Positions 1-9,479 of a stretch of DNA of 64,000 nucleotides are shown here, piece after piece (the first letter of the stretch is position 1; every line of letters starts with the position of its first letter). Both the position numbers and the translations under genes were made by a program. Source of the stretch: Acidimicrobiales bacterium (GTDB lineage Bacteria > Actinomycetota > Acidimicrobiia > Acidimicrobiales > DATDAH01); NCBI GenBank assembly GCA_016794585.1, contig JAEUJM010000013.1, positions 310,001 through 374,000 of the forward strand, read 5' to 3'. The notes below the pieces were generated by a model that was not told the DNA's origin, ran no database searches, and saw nothing but the letters and a program-made list of their open reading frames with translations.

Positions 1-725
1 TCGGCGAGGGGCCGCCGGGGCAGGAACTTGAGGATCACCGCGAAGGGCAGGCCGAGGAAGCGGTGCTCGACCGAGACCACGAGCAGGTCGTCGCTGACGT
101 GCACGACGTAGTCGCCACGGGGCTGGCCGAGGCGCCACCGCAGCTGCTCGGGCGTCCAGGCCTGGGTCCACCCCGATGCCGCGTGCTGGTCGACGCCGCC
201 CGCGAGGTCGGCGAACTCGTCCGACGCCAGCCAGGCCTCGTCCACGGCGCGGCTCTCGAAGCCCTTGGTCGAGCCCAGCGGCGGCAGCACCCGCACCGGG
301 AGGGGCCCCAGGAAGCGGTAGCCGAGGTACTTCAGGGCGCCCGGCGTCGACTTCTCGTTGGGCACCGCCAGGATCCCCTTGGCGCCCTGCACCCGGGCCC
401 GCTCGTAGATGCGGTGGCCGATCTGCACGAAGTAGCCCTTGCGCTGGGCCCCCGAGCGGGTGACGGCGTTGAGCGAGAAGCACACGAAGGCAGGACCGCC
501 GGCGTTGCGCCAGCGCTGCGGGATGAGGGCGTAGTGGGCCATGCGCCGGCCCTCCTCGTCGACCCCCTCGTAGATGCCGCCGCCCTCGGGGTTCCGGTCG
601 TAGAGCCACTCGAGGTAGTCGGGGCCGTCGAAGCGCTTGTCGGGCAGCTCGGCGTTGAGCAGCTCGGTGTTGCGGGCGTGCTCCTCCGCCACGGGGCGCG
701 TCACGTCGTCTGCTGCGTCGGTCAT
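1..725 (-). CDS. GNAT-like acyltransferase, 3' end cut by window edge
   Basis: The reading frame runs from ATG at 725 leftward off the window, so only the first 241 residues are visible and no stop is seen. It begins MTDAADDVTRPVAEEHARNT. The core is typical of uncharacterised GNAT proteins in actinobacterial polysaccharide loci: residues about 33-45 read FDGPDYLEWLYDR, followed by an RRMAHYALIPQRW strand, an AVTRSGAQRKGYFVQIGHRIYERA segment that matches the acetyl-CoA loop and helix, and a VPNEKSTPGALKYLGY segment. The start ATG overlaps the TGA of the family-39 glycosyltransferase gene (ATGA, 722-725), so it is the third gene of a coupled minus-strand unit. I infer acyl transfer onto a sugar or peptide, substrate unknown. 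Family assignment is moderate because the C-terminus is missing. Confidence 0.6.
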   Translation of the reverse strand, partial: MTDAADDVTRPVAEEHARNTELLNAELPDKRFDGPDYLEWLYDRNPEGGGIYEGVDEEGRRMAHYALIPQRWRNAGGPAFVCFSLNAVTRSGAQRKGYFVQIGHRIYERARVQGAKGILAVPNEKSTPGALKYLGYRFLGPLPVRVLPPLGSTKGFESRAVDEAWLASDEFADLAGGVDQHAASGWTQAWTPEQLRWRLGQPRGDYVVHVSDDLLVVSVEHRFLGLPFAVILKFLPRRPLA

Positions 726-2269
726 CGGTCCACCTCGGTCTCCGGACCTCCATCTTGGCCGCTGGGGTCCCGTCGACGGGAGAGGAGGGCGCCGATCCCG
801 ACGCCCGCGGCCACCACGAGGGCGACGTCGGCCGGGATGCGGTAGCGGGTGGTGCCGAAGGCGAGGGCCGCCGTGACGGTGATCACGAGCATGGGCGCCA
901 CCAGGGGGATGAGGGTGACCCGGCGCCGGTACAGGCAGACCGCGCCCCACACCGCGGCGGGCCAGAGCAGGTAGTAGAGCACCAGCCCGGCCTGGGAGGC
1001 GCGCTCGCCACGGCCCTCGAGCTGGTCGTTGAAGCGCACGTTCTGGTCGGGGCGGTACAGGTCCCACATCCGGCCCACACGGGCCACCATGACCACCGGG
1101 AGCCGGGAGGTGTGGTCGGCGATGTAGGCGGCGGCCTGGTCGCGGGCGATGAGCTCGCGCTCGGACTCGTCGTAGACGGCGCGATCCTGGAGCGACGCCT
1201 GCACCCGCTCTAACTGCTCGGGGTCGGCGAAGCACCCCGCCTCGAGCCCGATCCGCTCGCACATGCGGCGCTGCGTGGCCGACGGCACGGTCGCGAGGTC
1301 GAAGCACTCGCCGTAGTACCCGAGGTTGTCGCCGAAGTACGTCTGGTCGCAGCTGGCCGTGTTGAGCACTGCGCCGGCGCCCGTGGAGACGTACACCGGC
1401 TCCTCGAAGCGGGAGAGGTTCCAGAGCACCCAGGGCGACACGAGGACGACGGCGGCGAGGCCGCTCACGCCCAGTCGCACGAAGCGGTCCCGCCAGCGCA
1501 GGTCGGTGGCCCGCAGCGCCAGGGGCAGCACCAGGAACACGCCGAGGAGCGCAGACTCGGCGCGCGTCAGCGTGGCCAGCCCGACGGCGAGCCCCAGCCA
1601 GACGGCGTTGGCCGTCGTCGGGTCCCGCCAGAAGCGGTAGGCCACCAGCAGGACGATGGCCGCGACACCGGCGAACACCGACTCGGTCTGGAGCAGCAGG
1701 TCGTTCACCCAGAACATCGGGTAGACCGCCGCGATCGCCCCTGCGGCCAGACCCGCCCGGCGCCCTCCGATGCGCTGCGCCGCCATCGCGATGAGCAGCA
1801 CGGAGACCACGCCCAGCACCCCGGAGAAGAGCCGGTGGGCCGTGATGCTCGTCAGCCCGAGCGACGAGGCGAGCCCGAGCAGCAAGGGGTACAGCGGCGG
1901 CTTCTGGGCGCTGGCCACGGCCTCCCCGGTGGACCGCAGCCACAGCGGGTCGACGAACCAGTGGCCCTCGGCGATGGCCTTGCCCTGGAGGTGGACGTAG
2001 AGGGGGTCGTTGATGCCGGCCACGATGGCCACGCACCCGGCGGGGCCTTCCCCGTCGGGCCCGCACTCGGGGCGCACGAACAGGATCTCCACCCACCGCA
2101 CGGCGAGGGCTACGAGGGCGATGACGGCCAGGCCGAGCCGGTAGCGGAAGCGGGCGCGCTGCTCGCGGGGGCCCTCCGTGAAGCCGTCGTTCGGAGGGCC
2201 GTCGCCCGCGGACCCGTCGGCCGGCGGCACCTCGTCGGACGACGCCTCGGTGGTGGCGGCCGGACTCAC
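722..2269 (-). CDS. GT-C membrane glycosyltransferase, family 39 type (ArnT/PMT-like)
   Basis: This 515-residue polytopic membrane protein has a charged, proline-rich cytosolic N-terminus of about 40 residues, a first membrane helix, and then a first extracytoplasmic loop carrying acidic residues (GINDPLYVHLQGKAIAEGHW), where the catalytic Asp of GT-C enzymes sits. The motif QKPPLYPLLLG around residue 115 matches the KPPLY-type motif of family 39. A soluble segment around residues 300-350 contains four or five cysteines (ASCDQTYFGDNLG, YGECFD, CERIG, AGCFAD). It probably transfers a sugar from a polyprenyl-phosphate donor to an extracytoplasmic acceptor (family knowledge; substrate unknown). 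It is coupled by 4-bp ATGA overlaps to the paralogue upstream and the GNAT gene downstream. Confidence 0.8.
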   Translation of the reverse strand: MSPAATTEASSDEVPPADGSAGDGPPNDGFTEGPREQRARFRYRLGLAVIALVALAVRWVEILFVRPECGPDGEGPAGCVAIVAGINDPLYVHLQGKAIAEGHWFVDPLWLRSTGEAVASAQKPPLYPLLLGLASSLGLTSITAHRLFSGVLGVVSVLLIAMAAQRIGGRRAGLAAGAIAAVYPMFWVNDLLLQTESVFAGVAAIVLLVAYRFWRDPTTANAVWLGLAVGLATLTRAESALLGVFLVLPLALRATDLRWRDRFVRLGVSGLAAVVLVSPWVLWNLSRFEEPVYVSTGAGAVLNTASCDQTYFGDNLGYYGECFDLATVPSATQRRMCERIGLEAGCFADPEQLERVQASLQDRAVYDESERELIARDQAAAYIADHTSRLPVVMVARVGRMWDLYRPDQNVRFNDQLEGRGERASQAGLVLYYLLWPAAVWGAVCLYRRRVTLIPLVAPMLVITVTAALAFGTTRYRIPADVALVVAAGVGIGALLSRRRDPSGQDGGPETEVDR

Positions 2270-3735
2270 CGCTCGACGGGGACGCCGACGGGCTCGGGTT
2301 CGGCCTCGTCGCCGACCCCGTCCGCCGTGTCGGTCGCCGTCTCGGCGTCGACCGCTCCGCCACCCTCGCCGGGGCCCGTCGCCTCCGGTGCGACCACGTC
2401 ACCCGGCTCGACCACGTCCATGGCCTCGCCCCGCCGCCGGCGCCACCAGGCGTCGAGCGCCACGGCCGCCAGGATGGGCAGGATCAGGTCGACCGGGGTC
2501 CGGTACCGGGTGACCCCGAACGACGCCGCCGCGGTGAAGGTGATCATCAGGGCGATGCCCACGAAGGGGATGATCGTGACCTTGCGCTTGAACAGCACCA
2601 CGAGGCCCACGACCGAAAGCGCGAGCAGGCCGTAGTACATGGCGAGGCCGGTGCGGACCGGGACCGCTCCCCGACGCTCGAAGAGGATGTCGAGGTTGGC
2701 GCCCTGGATGGGGGCGTACACGCTCCACATGCGCCCGATGCGGGCGGCCACCACCACGGGCAGCCGCCCGGTGTTCTCGGACATGTAGTCGGTGGCCAGC
2801 TCCCGGTGGGCCGAGTCGACGACGGACTCGTCACCGTCGGGGAAGTCCTTCAGGGTGCAGCTGTCGTCCCAGTAGCCGAGCTTGTCGCCGTAGTACGTGG
2901 CGTCGCAGTTGCCGTAGGCCATCACCCGACCGGTGCCCGACGCCAGGTACACGGGCTCGGTGAAGCGGCCCAGGTTGTGCGCCACCCAGGGGGCCATCAG
3001 CGCGAGGGTGACCACCCCAGTGACCATGGCCAGCCCGGCCTTGCGGCCCCAGGTGATCCCCGGCAGCACCACCAGGAGGGGGAGCACCACGAAGGCCAGG
3101 AAGGTGAGGCCCTCCGATCGGGTGAGGGCGGCCGCGGCGATCGCCACGCCCAACCACGCGGCGGCACCCCACGTGGGCGCGCGCCAGAGGCGGTAGCAGA
3201 GCAGCAGCACCACGCCCACGAGCACCGTGTAGAGCGACTCCGAAAGGATGAGGCCGTCGTTGATCCAGAGGTTGGGGTACACGGCGGCGAGGAAGGCGGC
3301 GATCAGCCCGGCCCGGCGTCCGGCCACCTGGCGCCCCACGAGACCGACGAACCCCACCGCCAGCGCGCCGAGCAGGCACCCGGCGATGCGCTGCTCGAGC
3401 GTCGTCTCGAAGCCCAGCTTCGCCACACCGGCCAAGTAGACGAGGTAGCCCGGCGGGTGCCCGGCGGACGGCTCGAGCACGCCCTCCTCTCGACAGAGCG
3501 CCACGGCCTGGTCGTTGCTCATGCCCGGCTCGCGCACCGAGTCGAGGCAGGCGAAGGGGTCGTAGAGGTCGCCGTGGTCGGCCAGCAGCAGGCTCTGGGT
3601 GTGGTACCAGTTGTTGTCGTCGAGGCCCAGCGGGAGGTTCTGGTACCCGGCCAGGGTGGCGAGCACCCGCACCGCGAACGCGAGCCCGACGATGGCCACC
3701 AACAGGGCGGGGAAGGACCGCAGGCGTTCGGGCAC
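2266..3735 (-). CDS. GT-C membrane glycosyltransferase, family 39 type
   Basis: The product has 489 residues and about ten or more membrane helices. It is paralogous to the next gene in the operon and to the gene at 20129-21616. The first loop reads LDDNNWYHTQSLLLADHGD, with the paired acidic residues expected of a GT-C active site, and residues about 90-100 read GHPPGYLVYLAG. The soluble loop keeps the shared NCDATYYGDKLGYWDDSC pattern, and the last third contains FGVTRYRTP as in its paralogues. The C-terminal 65 residues are an acidic, low-complexity cytosolic tail. It is the first gene of the minus-strand operon and diverges from the AftD-like gene across a 146-bp gap that must hold both promoters. 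A cell-envelope polysaccharide role is inferred from family and neighbours. Confidence 0.8.
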   Translation of the reverse strand: MPERLRSFPALLVAIVGLAFAVRVLATLAGYQNLPLGLDDNNWYHTQSLLLADHGDLYDPFACLDSVREPGMSNDQAVALCREEGVLEPSAGHPPGYLVYLAGVAKLGFETTLEQRIAGCLLGALAVGFVGLVGRQVAGRRAGLIAAFLAAVYPNLWINDGLILSESLYTVLVGVVLLLCYRLWRAPTWGAAAWLGVAIAAAALTRSEGLTFLAFVVLPLLVVLPGITWGRKAGLAMVTGVVTLALMAPWVAHNLGRFTEPVYLASGTGRVMAYGNCDATYYGDKLGYWDDSCTLKDFPDGDESVVDSAHRELATDYMSENTGRLPVVVAARIGRMWSVYAPIQGANLDILFERRGAVPVRTGLAMYYGLLALSVVGLVVLFKRKVTIIPFVGIALMITFTAAASFGVTRYRTPVDLILPILAAVALDAWWRRRRGEAMDVVEPGDVVAPEATGPGEGGGAVDAETATDTADGVGDEAEPEPVGVPVER

Positions 3736-3881
3736 GGCGCGCCATCCTACTCAGGGGGCCGGGAGTACCATGGCGTCCCCGGCGACGGCTCTCGGCGCGG
3801 TGGCTCCCGCCCGTCCTCCGGCCGTCCGCAGCCCCGACGGAGTCGACGCATCCCCTCCCTGCCCGCGTGCCCGAACCTCCC

Positions 3882-6800
3882 ATGAGCGCCGACTCCCCCA
3901 CCTCGGTGGACCGCCCGGCGCGCCCCGCCGGCGAGCAACCGCAGGTCCGTGGGGCCGCCGGCGGGACCTGGGGCGCCCGCCTGGTGGCGGCGGTCCCGCT
4001 GCTGGTGCTCGCCGCCGTCACCTACCTGCCCCTGCTCTTCACCAAGCCCGGCCGCGTCGGCGCCGACACCAAGACCTACCTCTACCTCGATCCCGGACGA
4101 CTCCTCCACGACGCGCCGTTCCTGTGGGACCCGGGCATCGGTCTCGGCACCGTCACCCACCAGAACATCGGCTACCTGTGGCCGCTGGGGCCCTTCTACT
4201 GGGCCCTCGACGCCGTCGGCCTCCCCGACTGGGTCGCTCAGCGCCTCTGGCTCGGCACCATCTTGTTCTCCGCCGGCGCGGGTGTGCTCTACCTGCTCCG
4301 CTCGCTCCACTGGGACGCCCTGCCGTCGCGGCGAACCACCGGGGCGTGGGCCACCCGGCGGTGGGACCTCGGCCTGATCGTCGCCGCGCTCGCCTACGCC
4401 CTCAGCCCCTACCTGTTGGCCTACGCCGCCCGCCTCTCGGTGATCCTGCTCCCCTGGGCCGCCCTCCCCTGGCTCGTCGCCCTCACCGCCCGGTCGCTGC
4501 GCCACGGCGGGTGGCGGCACCCGGCGCTGTTCGCCCTCGTCGTCCTGACGGTGGGCGCCATCAACGCCACGTCGTTGATCCTCGTCGGGCTGGGCCCCCT
4601 GCTGTGGGTGGTGTGGGCCGTCGCCTTCGAGCGGGAGGTCCCCGTCAGACAGGCGGTGGGCGCGGTGGTGCGCATCGGCGTCCTGACGGTGGTCACCTCG
4701 CTGTGGTGGGTCGCCGGCCTGGCCCTCCAGGGCAGCTTCGGCATCCCCATCCTCCGCTACACCGAGACGTACCAGGCCGTCGCGGTCACGTCCTCGGCTC
4801 CCGAGCTGCTCCGGGGCCTCGGCTACTGGTTCTTCTACGGGAACGACAAGTTCGGCCAGTGGATCCTGCCGAGCATCGGCTACATGAGCTGGGGCGCGCC
4901 CCTCAGCTACGGGCTCCCGATCCTGGCCTTCGTCTCGGCACTGGTCACCCGCTTCCGCCATCGAGCCTTCTTCGTGCTGTTGATCGCGGTCGGCGTCGTC
5001 GTCGGCATCGGCGGCCACCCCTACGCCGATCCCTCGCCGGCCGGTCGCATCTTCCGGGACTTCACCAACCTGGACGCCGGCCTCGCCTTCCGCAGCACCG
5101 CCCGGGCGGTGCCCCTGATCGTGCTCGGCACCGCCGTCCTGCTCGGTGCCGGCGTGAACGCCCTCGGGCGGGCGCTCCCCCGCCTGGCCGTGCCCGCCGG
5201 GTTGCTCGCGGTGTTCCTGGTGCTTGCCAACATGCCGGCGACGTGGGGCGGCAACCTCGTCGACCGCAACCTCGACCGGGACGAGGACGTCCCCGCCTAT
5301 TGGCACGAGGCGGCGGCGGCCCTCGACGCCGGCGACCACGCCACCCGGGTGCTCGAGCTCCCCGGCACCGACTTCGCCGCGTACCGCTGGGGCACGACCG
5401 TCGACCCCATCACGCCCGGACTGATGGACCGCCCCTACGTGGCCCGCGAGCTGATCCCCTACGGCTCGCATCCCTCGGCCAACCTGTTGAACGCCCTCGA
5501 CCGCCCCCTCCAAGAGGACACCCTCGACCCGGACGCGGTGGCGCCGATCGCCCGCCTGCTCGGCGTCGGCGACGTGGTGCTCCGCTCGGACCTGGCCTAC
5601 GAGCGCTACCGCACCCCCCGGCCCCGTGCCACCTACCGCCTGATGAACACCACCCCCGGACTGGGAGCGCCGACCGGGTACGGCTCGGCCGAGGCACCGA
5701 ACCGGGCCCGGCCCTCCCTTCCCCTGATCGACGAGGTGGAGCTCGGGACCGACCCCGACCTGCCCGAACCGACGCCGGTGGCGGTCTACCCGGTCGAGGA
5801 CCCCGAACCGATCATCCGCGCCGTCCCCCGCGATCGGCCGATGCTGCTCGCCGGTGACGGCGACGGTCTCGTCCAAGCCGCGGCCGCCGGCATGGTCGAC
5901 GTGAACCAGGCCATCTTCTACTCGGGCTCGTTCCAGGACGACCCCGCGGCGCTCGACGCCCGCATCGACGACGACGCCGAGCTGGTGGTCACCGACTCCA
6001 ACCGCAAGCGGGCGCGCCGGTGGAGCGCGGTGCGCGAGAACGAGGGCTACACCGAGCGCGCCGGCGAGGAGCCGCTCGTCGACGACCCGGGGGACAACCG
6101 GCTCGAGGTGTTCCCCGACACCGCCGACGACGCCTTCACGGTCGCGGAGCACCGCGGTGGCGCCACCATCTCGGCCACCCGGTACGGCAACCCCATCACC
6201 TACACCCCGGGTGACCGTGCCGCCCAGGCCATGGACGGTGACCCCGAGACGGCCTGGCGGGTGGGGGCCTTCTCCGAGGTGGAGGGCGAGCGCCTCGAGA
6301 TCGACCTCGACGAGCCTCTCACCACCGACCGCATCTCGTTCCTCCAGCCGCAGTCGGGTGTGCGCAATCGGTCCATCACGGGCGTCGAGCTGCGCTTCGA
6401 CGGAGGCGACGCCGTCGACGCCACCCTCGACGACAGATCCCTGTCGGGCGAGGGCCAGACGGTCGAGTTCCCCGAGCGGACCTTCTCGCACCTCACGGTG
6501 GAGATCACCGCGGACAGCGTGGGGTCCCGGGTGAAGTACACCGGCCTCAGCCCCGTGGGCTTCGCCGAGATCGGCCTCGCCGACCTCACCGTGGACGAGC
6601 TCGTCCGGCCGCCGACCGACCTGCTCGAGGCGGCGGGCCCGTCGTCCATCGACCACCCCCTGTCCTTCCTGTTCTCCCGCCAGCGCACCAACCCGGCCGA
6701 GCCCGTGCGCACCGACGAGGAGGAGGCGATGGACCGCATCATCGACCTCCCCGCCGGCCGCTCCTTCTCGCTCGACGGCACCGCCCGCATCTCGGCCCAG

Positions 6801-8399
6801 GCGCCGGACGAGGTCGTCGACGCCCTCGTCGGCCTGCCCGACGCCGCCGAGGGCGGGGTCACGGCCCGCTCGTCCGCCCATCTCGCCGGCAAGCTCAGCG
6901 CCCGCGCCTCGAGCGCGATCGACGGCGACCCCGCCACCGCATGGGAGTCCCCCTACGAGACCCCCCAGGGCGCCTGGGTGCAATACACGGTGGCCGAGCC
7001 CACCACGGTCGACCACCTGGACCTCCAGGTCGTGGCCGACGACCACCATTCGCTGCCCACGCAGCTCACCATCACCAACGACGAGGGTGCGACCGCCACG
7101 GTGGACCTGCCCACGATCGAACGGGCTGACGAGCTCGGCGCCACCGTCGACGTCCCCGTCACGTTCGACCCGATGGAGGGCCGCTCCTTCCGCGTCACAC
7201 TCAGCGGCGTCGACCCCCTCCTCACCCAGGACTGGTACGGCAACGCGCCCCTCCCGCTGCCGGTGGGCCTGGCCGAGGTCGGGCTCCCCGGCATCCAGGT
7301 CGGCGCGCCCGACGAGGACGTGTCCGACGAGTGCCGGAGGGATCTCCTGGCCGTGGGGGGCGACCCCGTCGCGGTGCGTGTGCTCGGGACGAGCGACGAC
7401 GCCGTCGCCCGGCGTCCGCTCGCGCTGGCGCCTTGTGGCGCGACGCGGGACCTGACCCTGCCCGACGGCGAGAGCATCCTGCGAACGGCCCCGGGCAACG
7501 AGACGGGCGTCGACGTCGACGACCTCCAGCTGCACTCGCTCGCCGGCGGCGACCCGGGCCTCGACGAGGTACCGCACGCGCCGGGCCCCGAGGTGCGCGT
7601 CGACGACGAGGGCTTCGTCGACGCCGACCTCACCGTCGTCGAGCCCGAGGACGACTTCTGGCTCGTGCTCGGCCAGAGCTGGAACCCGGGGTGGACCGCC
7701 TCGGTGACCGGCGACGGTGGCGGCGACCTCGGCGAGTCCACCCTGGTCAACGGCTACGCCAACGGCTGGCTGGTCACCCCCTCCGCAGAGGGCGGCGACC
7801 TCTCCGTGCGCCTCGAGTGGACCCCGCAGCGGGCCGTGTGGCTGGCCATGGCGCTGTCCGGCCTCGGGATCGTCGCCTGCCTCGTGCTCCTCGTCGTCGA
7901 CCCGCGCCGCCGGCGCACCGTCGGGGCCGAGGCCGAGGCCGATGCCGCCGACCCGGGGATGCGGCCCACCTGGTCCAGCCCGTTGGCGGGCATCGACCGC
8001 CCGGCCCGCCTCGCCGTTGCGCTCGGCGCCGCCGCCGCGGCGCTCGTCCTGACGACCGCCTTCAGCGGACCCGCCTGGGGTGTGGCGGCCGGGCTCGGCG
8101 CGCTGGCCGCGCTCCGGTGGCGCTGGGGCCTTCCGCTCGTGCGCCTGGGCGCAGTGCTCGGCTTCGCCGGCGCGGCCGGCTACATCACGCTCTCTCAGGT
8201 CCTCCGGCGGTACCCCGCCGACTTCGACTGGCCCGTCCGCTTCGACGCCACCAACTGGCCCGTGCTGCTCAGCGTCGCGCTCCTCGTCATCGCGACCCTC
8301 GTCGACGCGGCCGTTGCCCGTAGGGTGCCGGGGTCCGACGAGGCGCCGGCACCCGCCGGCCGCGGCACCGAGGAAGGGAGCACGCCATCCGCATCGTGA
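3882..8399 (+). CDS. AftD-like alpha-(1->3)-arabinofuranosyltransferase family protein
   Basis: This very large (about 1,505 residues) GT-C membrane enzyme belongs to the DUF3367/AftD family. Eleven or so N-terminal helices (to about residue 450) include the loop GRVGADTKTYLYLDPGRLL, where the catalytic acidic residue is expected, and NIGYLWPLGPFYW. A long periplasmic part follows with two discoidin (F5/8 C)-like carbohydrate-binding modules, near residues 770-890 (AMDGDPETAWRVG) and 1005-1110 (AIDGDPATAWES). The segment SWNPGWTASV...NGYANGW near 1270 and four more helices close the protein. In mycobacteria AftD branches the arabinan of arabinogalactan and LAM; here only the family role is safe. 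A GTG at 3867 is an alternative start; neither start has a clear Shine-Dalgarno. The stop overlaps the next gene (GTGA). Confidence 0.85.
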   Translation: MSADSPTSVDRPARPAGEQPQVRGAAGGTWGARLVAAVPLLVLAAVTYLPLLFTKPGRVGADTKTYLYLDPGRLLHDAPFLWDPGIGLGTVTHQNIGYLWPLGPFYWALDAVGLPDWVAQRLWLGTILFSAGAGVLYLLRSLHWDALPSRRTTGAWATRRWDLGLIVAALAYALSPYLLAYAARLSVILLPWAALPWLVALTARSLRHGGWRHPALFALVVLTVGAINATSLILVGLGPLLWVVWAVAFEREVPVRQAVGAVVRIGVLTVVTSLWWVAGLALQGSFGIPILRYTETYQAVAVTSSAPELLRGLGYWFFYGNDKFGQWILPSIGYMSWGAPLSYGLPILAFVSALVTRFRHRAFFVLLIAVGVVVGIGGHPYADPSPAGRIFRDFTNLDAGLAFRSTARAVPLIVLGTAVLLGAGVNALGRALPRLAVPAGLLAVFLVLANMPATWGGNLVDRNLDRDEDVPAYWHEAAAALDAGDHATRVLELPGTDFAAYRWGTTVDPITPGLMDRPYVARELIPYGSHPSANLLNALDRPLQEDTLDPDAVAPIARLLGVGDVVLRSDLAYERYRTPRPRATYRLMNTTPGLGAPTGYGSAEAPNRARPSLPLIDEVELGTDPDLPEPTPVAVYPVEDPEPIIRAVPRDRPMLLAGDGDGLVQAAAAGMVDVNQAIFYSGSFQDDPAALDARIDDDAELVVTDSNRKRARRWSAVRENEGYTERAGEEPLVDDPGDNRLEVFPDTADDAFTVAEHRGGATISATRYGNPITYTPGDRAAQAMDGDPETAWRVGAFSEVEGERLEIDLDEPLTTDRISFLQPQSGVRNRSITGVELRFDGGDAVDATLDDRSLSGEGQTVEFPERTFSHLTVEITADSVGSRVKYTGLSPVGFAEIGLADLTVDELVRPPTDLLEAAGPSSIDHPLSFLFSRQRTNPAEPVRTDEEEAMDRIIDLPAGRSFSLDGTARISAQAPDEVVDALVGLPDAAEGGVTARSSAHLAGKLSARASSAIDGDPATAWESPYETPQGAWVQYTVAEPTTVDHLDLQVVADDHHSLPTQLTITNDEGATATVDLPTIERADELGATVDVPVTFDPMEGRSFRVTLSGVDPLLTQDWYGNAPLPLPVGLAEVGLPGIQVGAPDEDVSDECRRDLLAVGGDPVAVRVLGTSDDAVARRPLALAPCGATRDLTLPDGESILRTAPGNETGVDVDDLQLHSLAGGDPGLDEVPHAPGPEVRVDDEGFVDADLTVVEPEDDFWLVLGQSWNPGWTASVTGDGGGDLGESTLVNGYANGWLVTPSAEGGDLSVRLEWTPQRAVWLAMALSGLGIVACLVLLVVDPRRRRTVGAEAEADAADPGMRPTWSSPLAGIDRPARLAVALGAAAAALVLTTAFSGPAWGVAAGLGALAALRWRWGLPLVRLGAVLGFAGAAGYITLSQVLRRYPADFDWPVRFDATNWPVLLSVALLVIATLVDAAVARRVPGSDEAPAPAGRGTEEGSTPSAS

Positions 8400-9430
8400 A
8401 GGTGGCCGCGGTGATCGCGGCGATGATCCTCGTGGTCCTGGTGGTCGGTGAGCTCGGCGCCCGAGCCTTCAGCCCCTACCTCCCCGAAGCCCAGGTCTGG
8501 TCGGACAAGAGCACGCAGGTGAAGGTCGCCCAGATGGACCGTCTCGCCCGACGCGAGGGGTGCGTCGACATCGCCTTCGTGGGCAACTCGATGACCCGCG
8601 ACGCCATCGACCCGCGCACCTACACCGCCGCCGACCCCGCGCACCGCAGCGCCTACAACGCCGCCCTCGACGCCGCGACCCCGTCGCTCCTGCGCCGCTG
8701 GACCCTCGAGGAGGTGCAGCCCCGCCTCGACCCCGCCACGGTGGTGCTCGGCCTGTCCAGCTTCGACCTCAACGACAACGCCCGGATCGCGGCGTCTGCG
8801 CTCGACAGCTACGAGACGGCCGCCCTGTCCCGGGACGACCTGTTCGGTCGGCTCCAGGCCCCGTTCGTCGAGCACTCCGACGTGTTCCGGTACCGCAACG
8901 AGCTGCGCGACCCTGCCGAGGTGTGGGCCGGGATCCAGCGGCTGCGCGACGGCGACCGTCAGGAGCGGCTGTCGGCGGACGGGATCGAGGGGATCATCGG
9001 GGCCGACGGCGAAGGTCTCTCCCGGCGCCCGCTGCAGTACACGGGGGCGGTGAGCATCCAACGGCTGCTCCAGACCGAGCTCCTCAACGACTTCCGCATG
9101 GGCGGCACCCAGATCGACGCGGCCGACGGGCTCATCACCGAACTGGCCGACCGCGGCGTCGAGGTGGTGCTCCTCGTCCTGCCCGTCACCCAGGACTACG
9201 TCGAGCTCCACCCGGAGGGGGGCGCCGACTTCCAGCGCTTCCTCGTCACCGCCCGCCGCCTCGCCGAGCGGACCGGCGCGGTCCTCGTCGACGCCCACGG
9301 CTGGGCCGGCGGTGACGCCCAGTTCGCGGACACGCACCACCTCAACGGCGACGGCGCCCTGGCCTTCAGTGCCGACCTACCCGATCTGCTGGCCGAGGCC
9401 GGCGCCACCACGCCCGCCTGCGAGCCCTGA
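8396..9430 (+). CDS. Membrane-anchored SGNH-hydrolase-like protein
   Basis: The product has 344 residues: an N-terminal signal anchor (residues about 3-22) followed by an extracytoplasmic SGNH-type domain. Block I reads FVGNSMTRD (residues about 60-68), with Ser in the nucleophile position, and the C-terminal block reads ADTHHLNGDGA, giving the expected Asp-x-x-His. ALX- or AlgX-like enzymes of this fold acetylate or deacetylate exopolysaccharides, so it may modify the glycan made by the upstream AftD-like enzyme. The GTG start lies inside the upstream stop (GTGA, 8396-8399), indicating translational coupling. The best ribosome-binding site, GAAGGGAG, sits 16 bases before this GTG but about 8 bases before an in-frame ATC codon, so the true start is uncertain by a few codons. 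Confidence 0.7.
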   Translation: MKVAAVIAAMILVVLVVGELGARAFSPYLPEAQVWSDKSTQVKVAQMDRLARREGCVDIAFVGNSMTRDAIDPRTYTAADPAHRSAYNAALDAATPSLLRRWTLEEVQPRLDPATVVLGLSSFDLNDNARIAASALDSYETAALSRDDLFGRLQAPFVEHSDVFRYRNELRDPAEVWAGIQRLRDGDRQERLSADGIEGIIGADGEGLSRRPLQYTGAVSIQRLLQTELLNDFRMGGTQIDAADGLITELADRGVEVVLLVLPVTQDYVELHPEGGADFQRFLVTARRLAERTGAVLVDAHGWAGGDAQFADTHHLNGDGALAFSADLPDLLAEAGATTPACEP

Positions 9431-9479
9431 GCCGGGGCCTGCTGGCACTTCGCGCTCCCGGCCAGCCACAATCGTGGGC

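Noticed and set aside
3747..7577. 1,276-residue open frame antisense to the AftD-like gene
   Set aside because: It is a product of high-GC codon bias; the translation is Gly/Arg/Glu/Val-rich without domains, and the plus-strand gene has clear family motifs.
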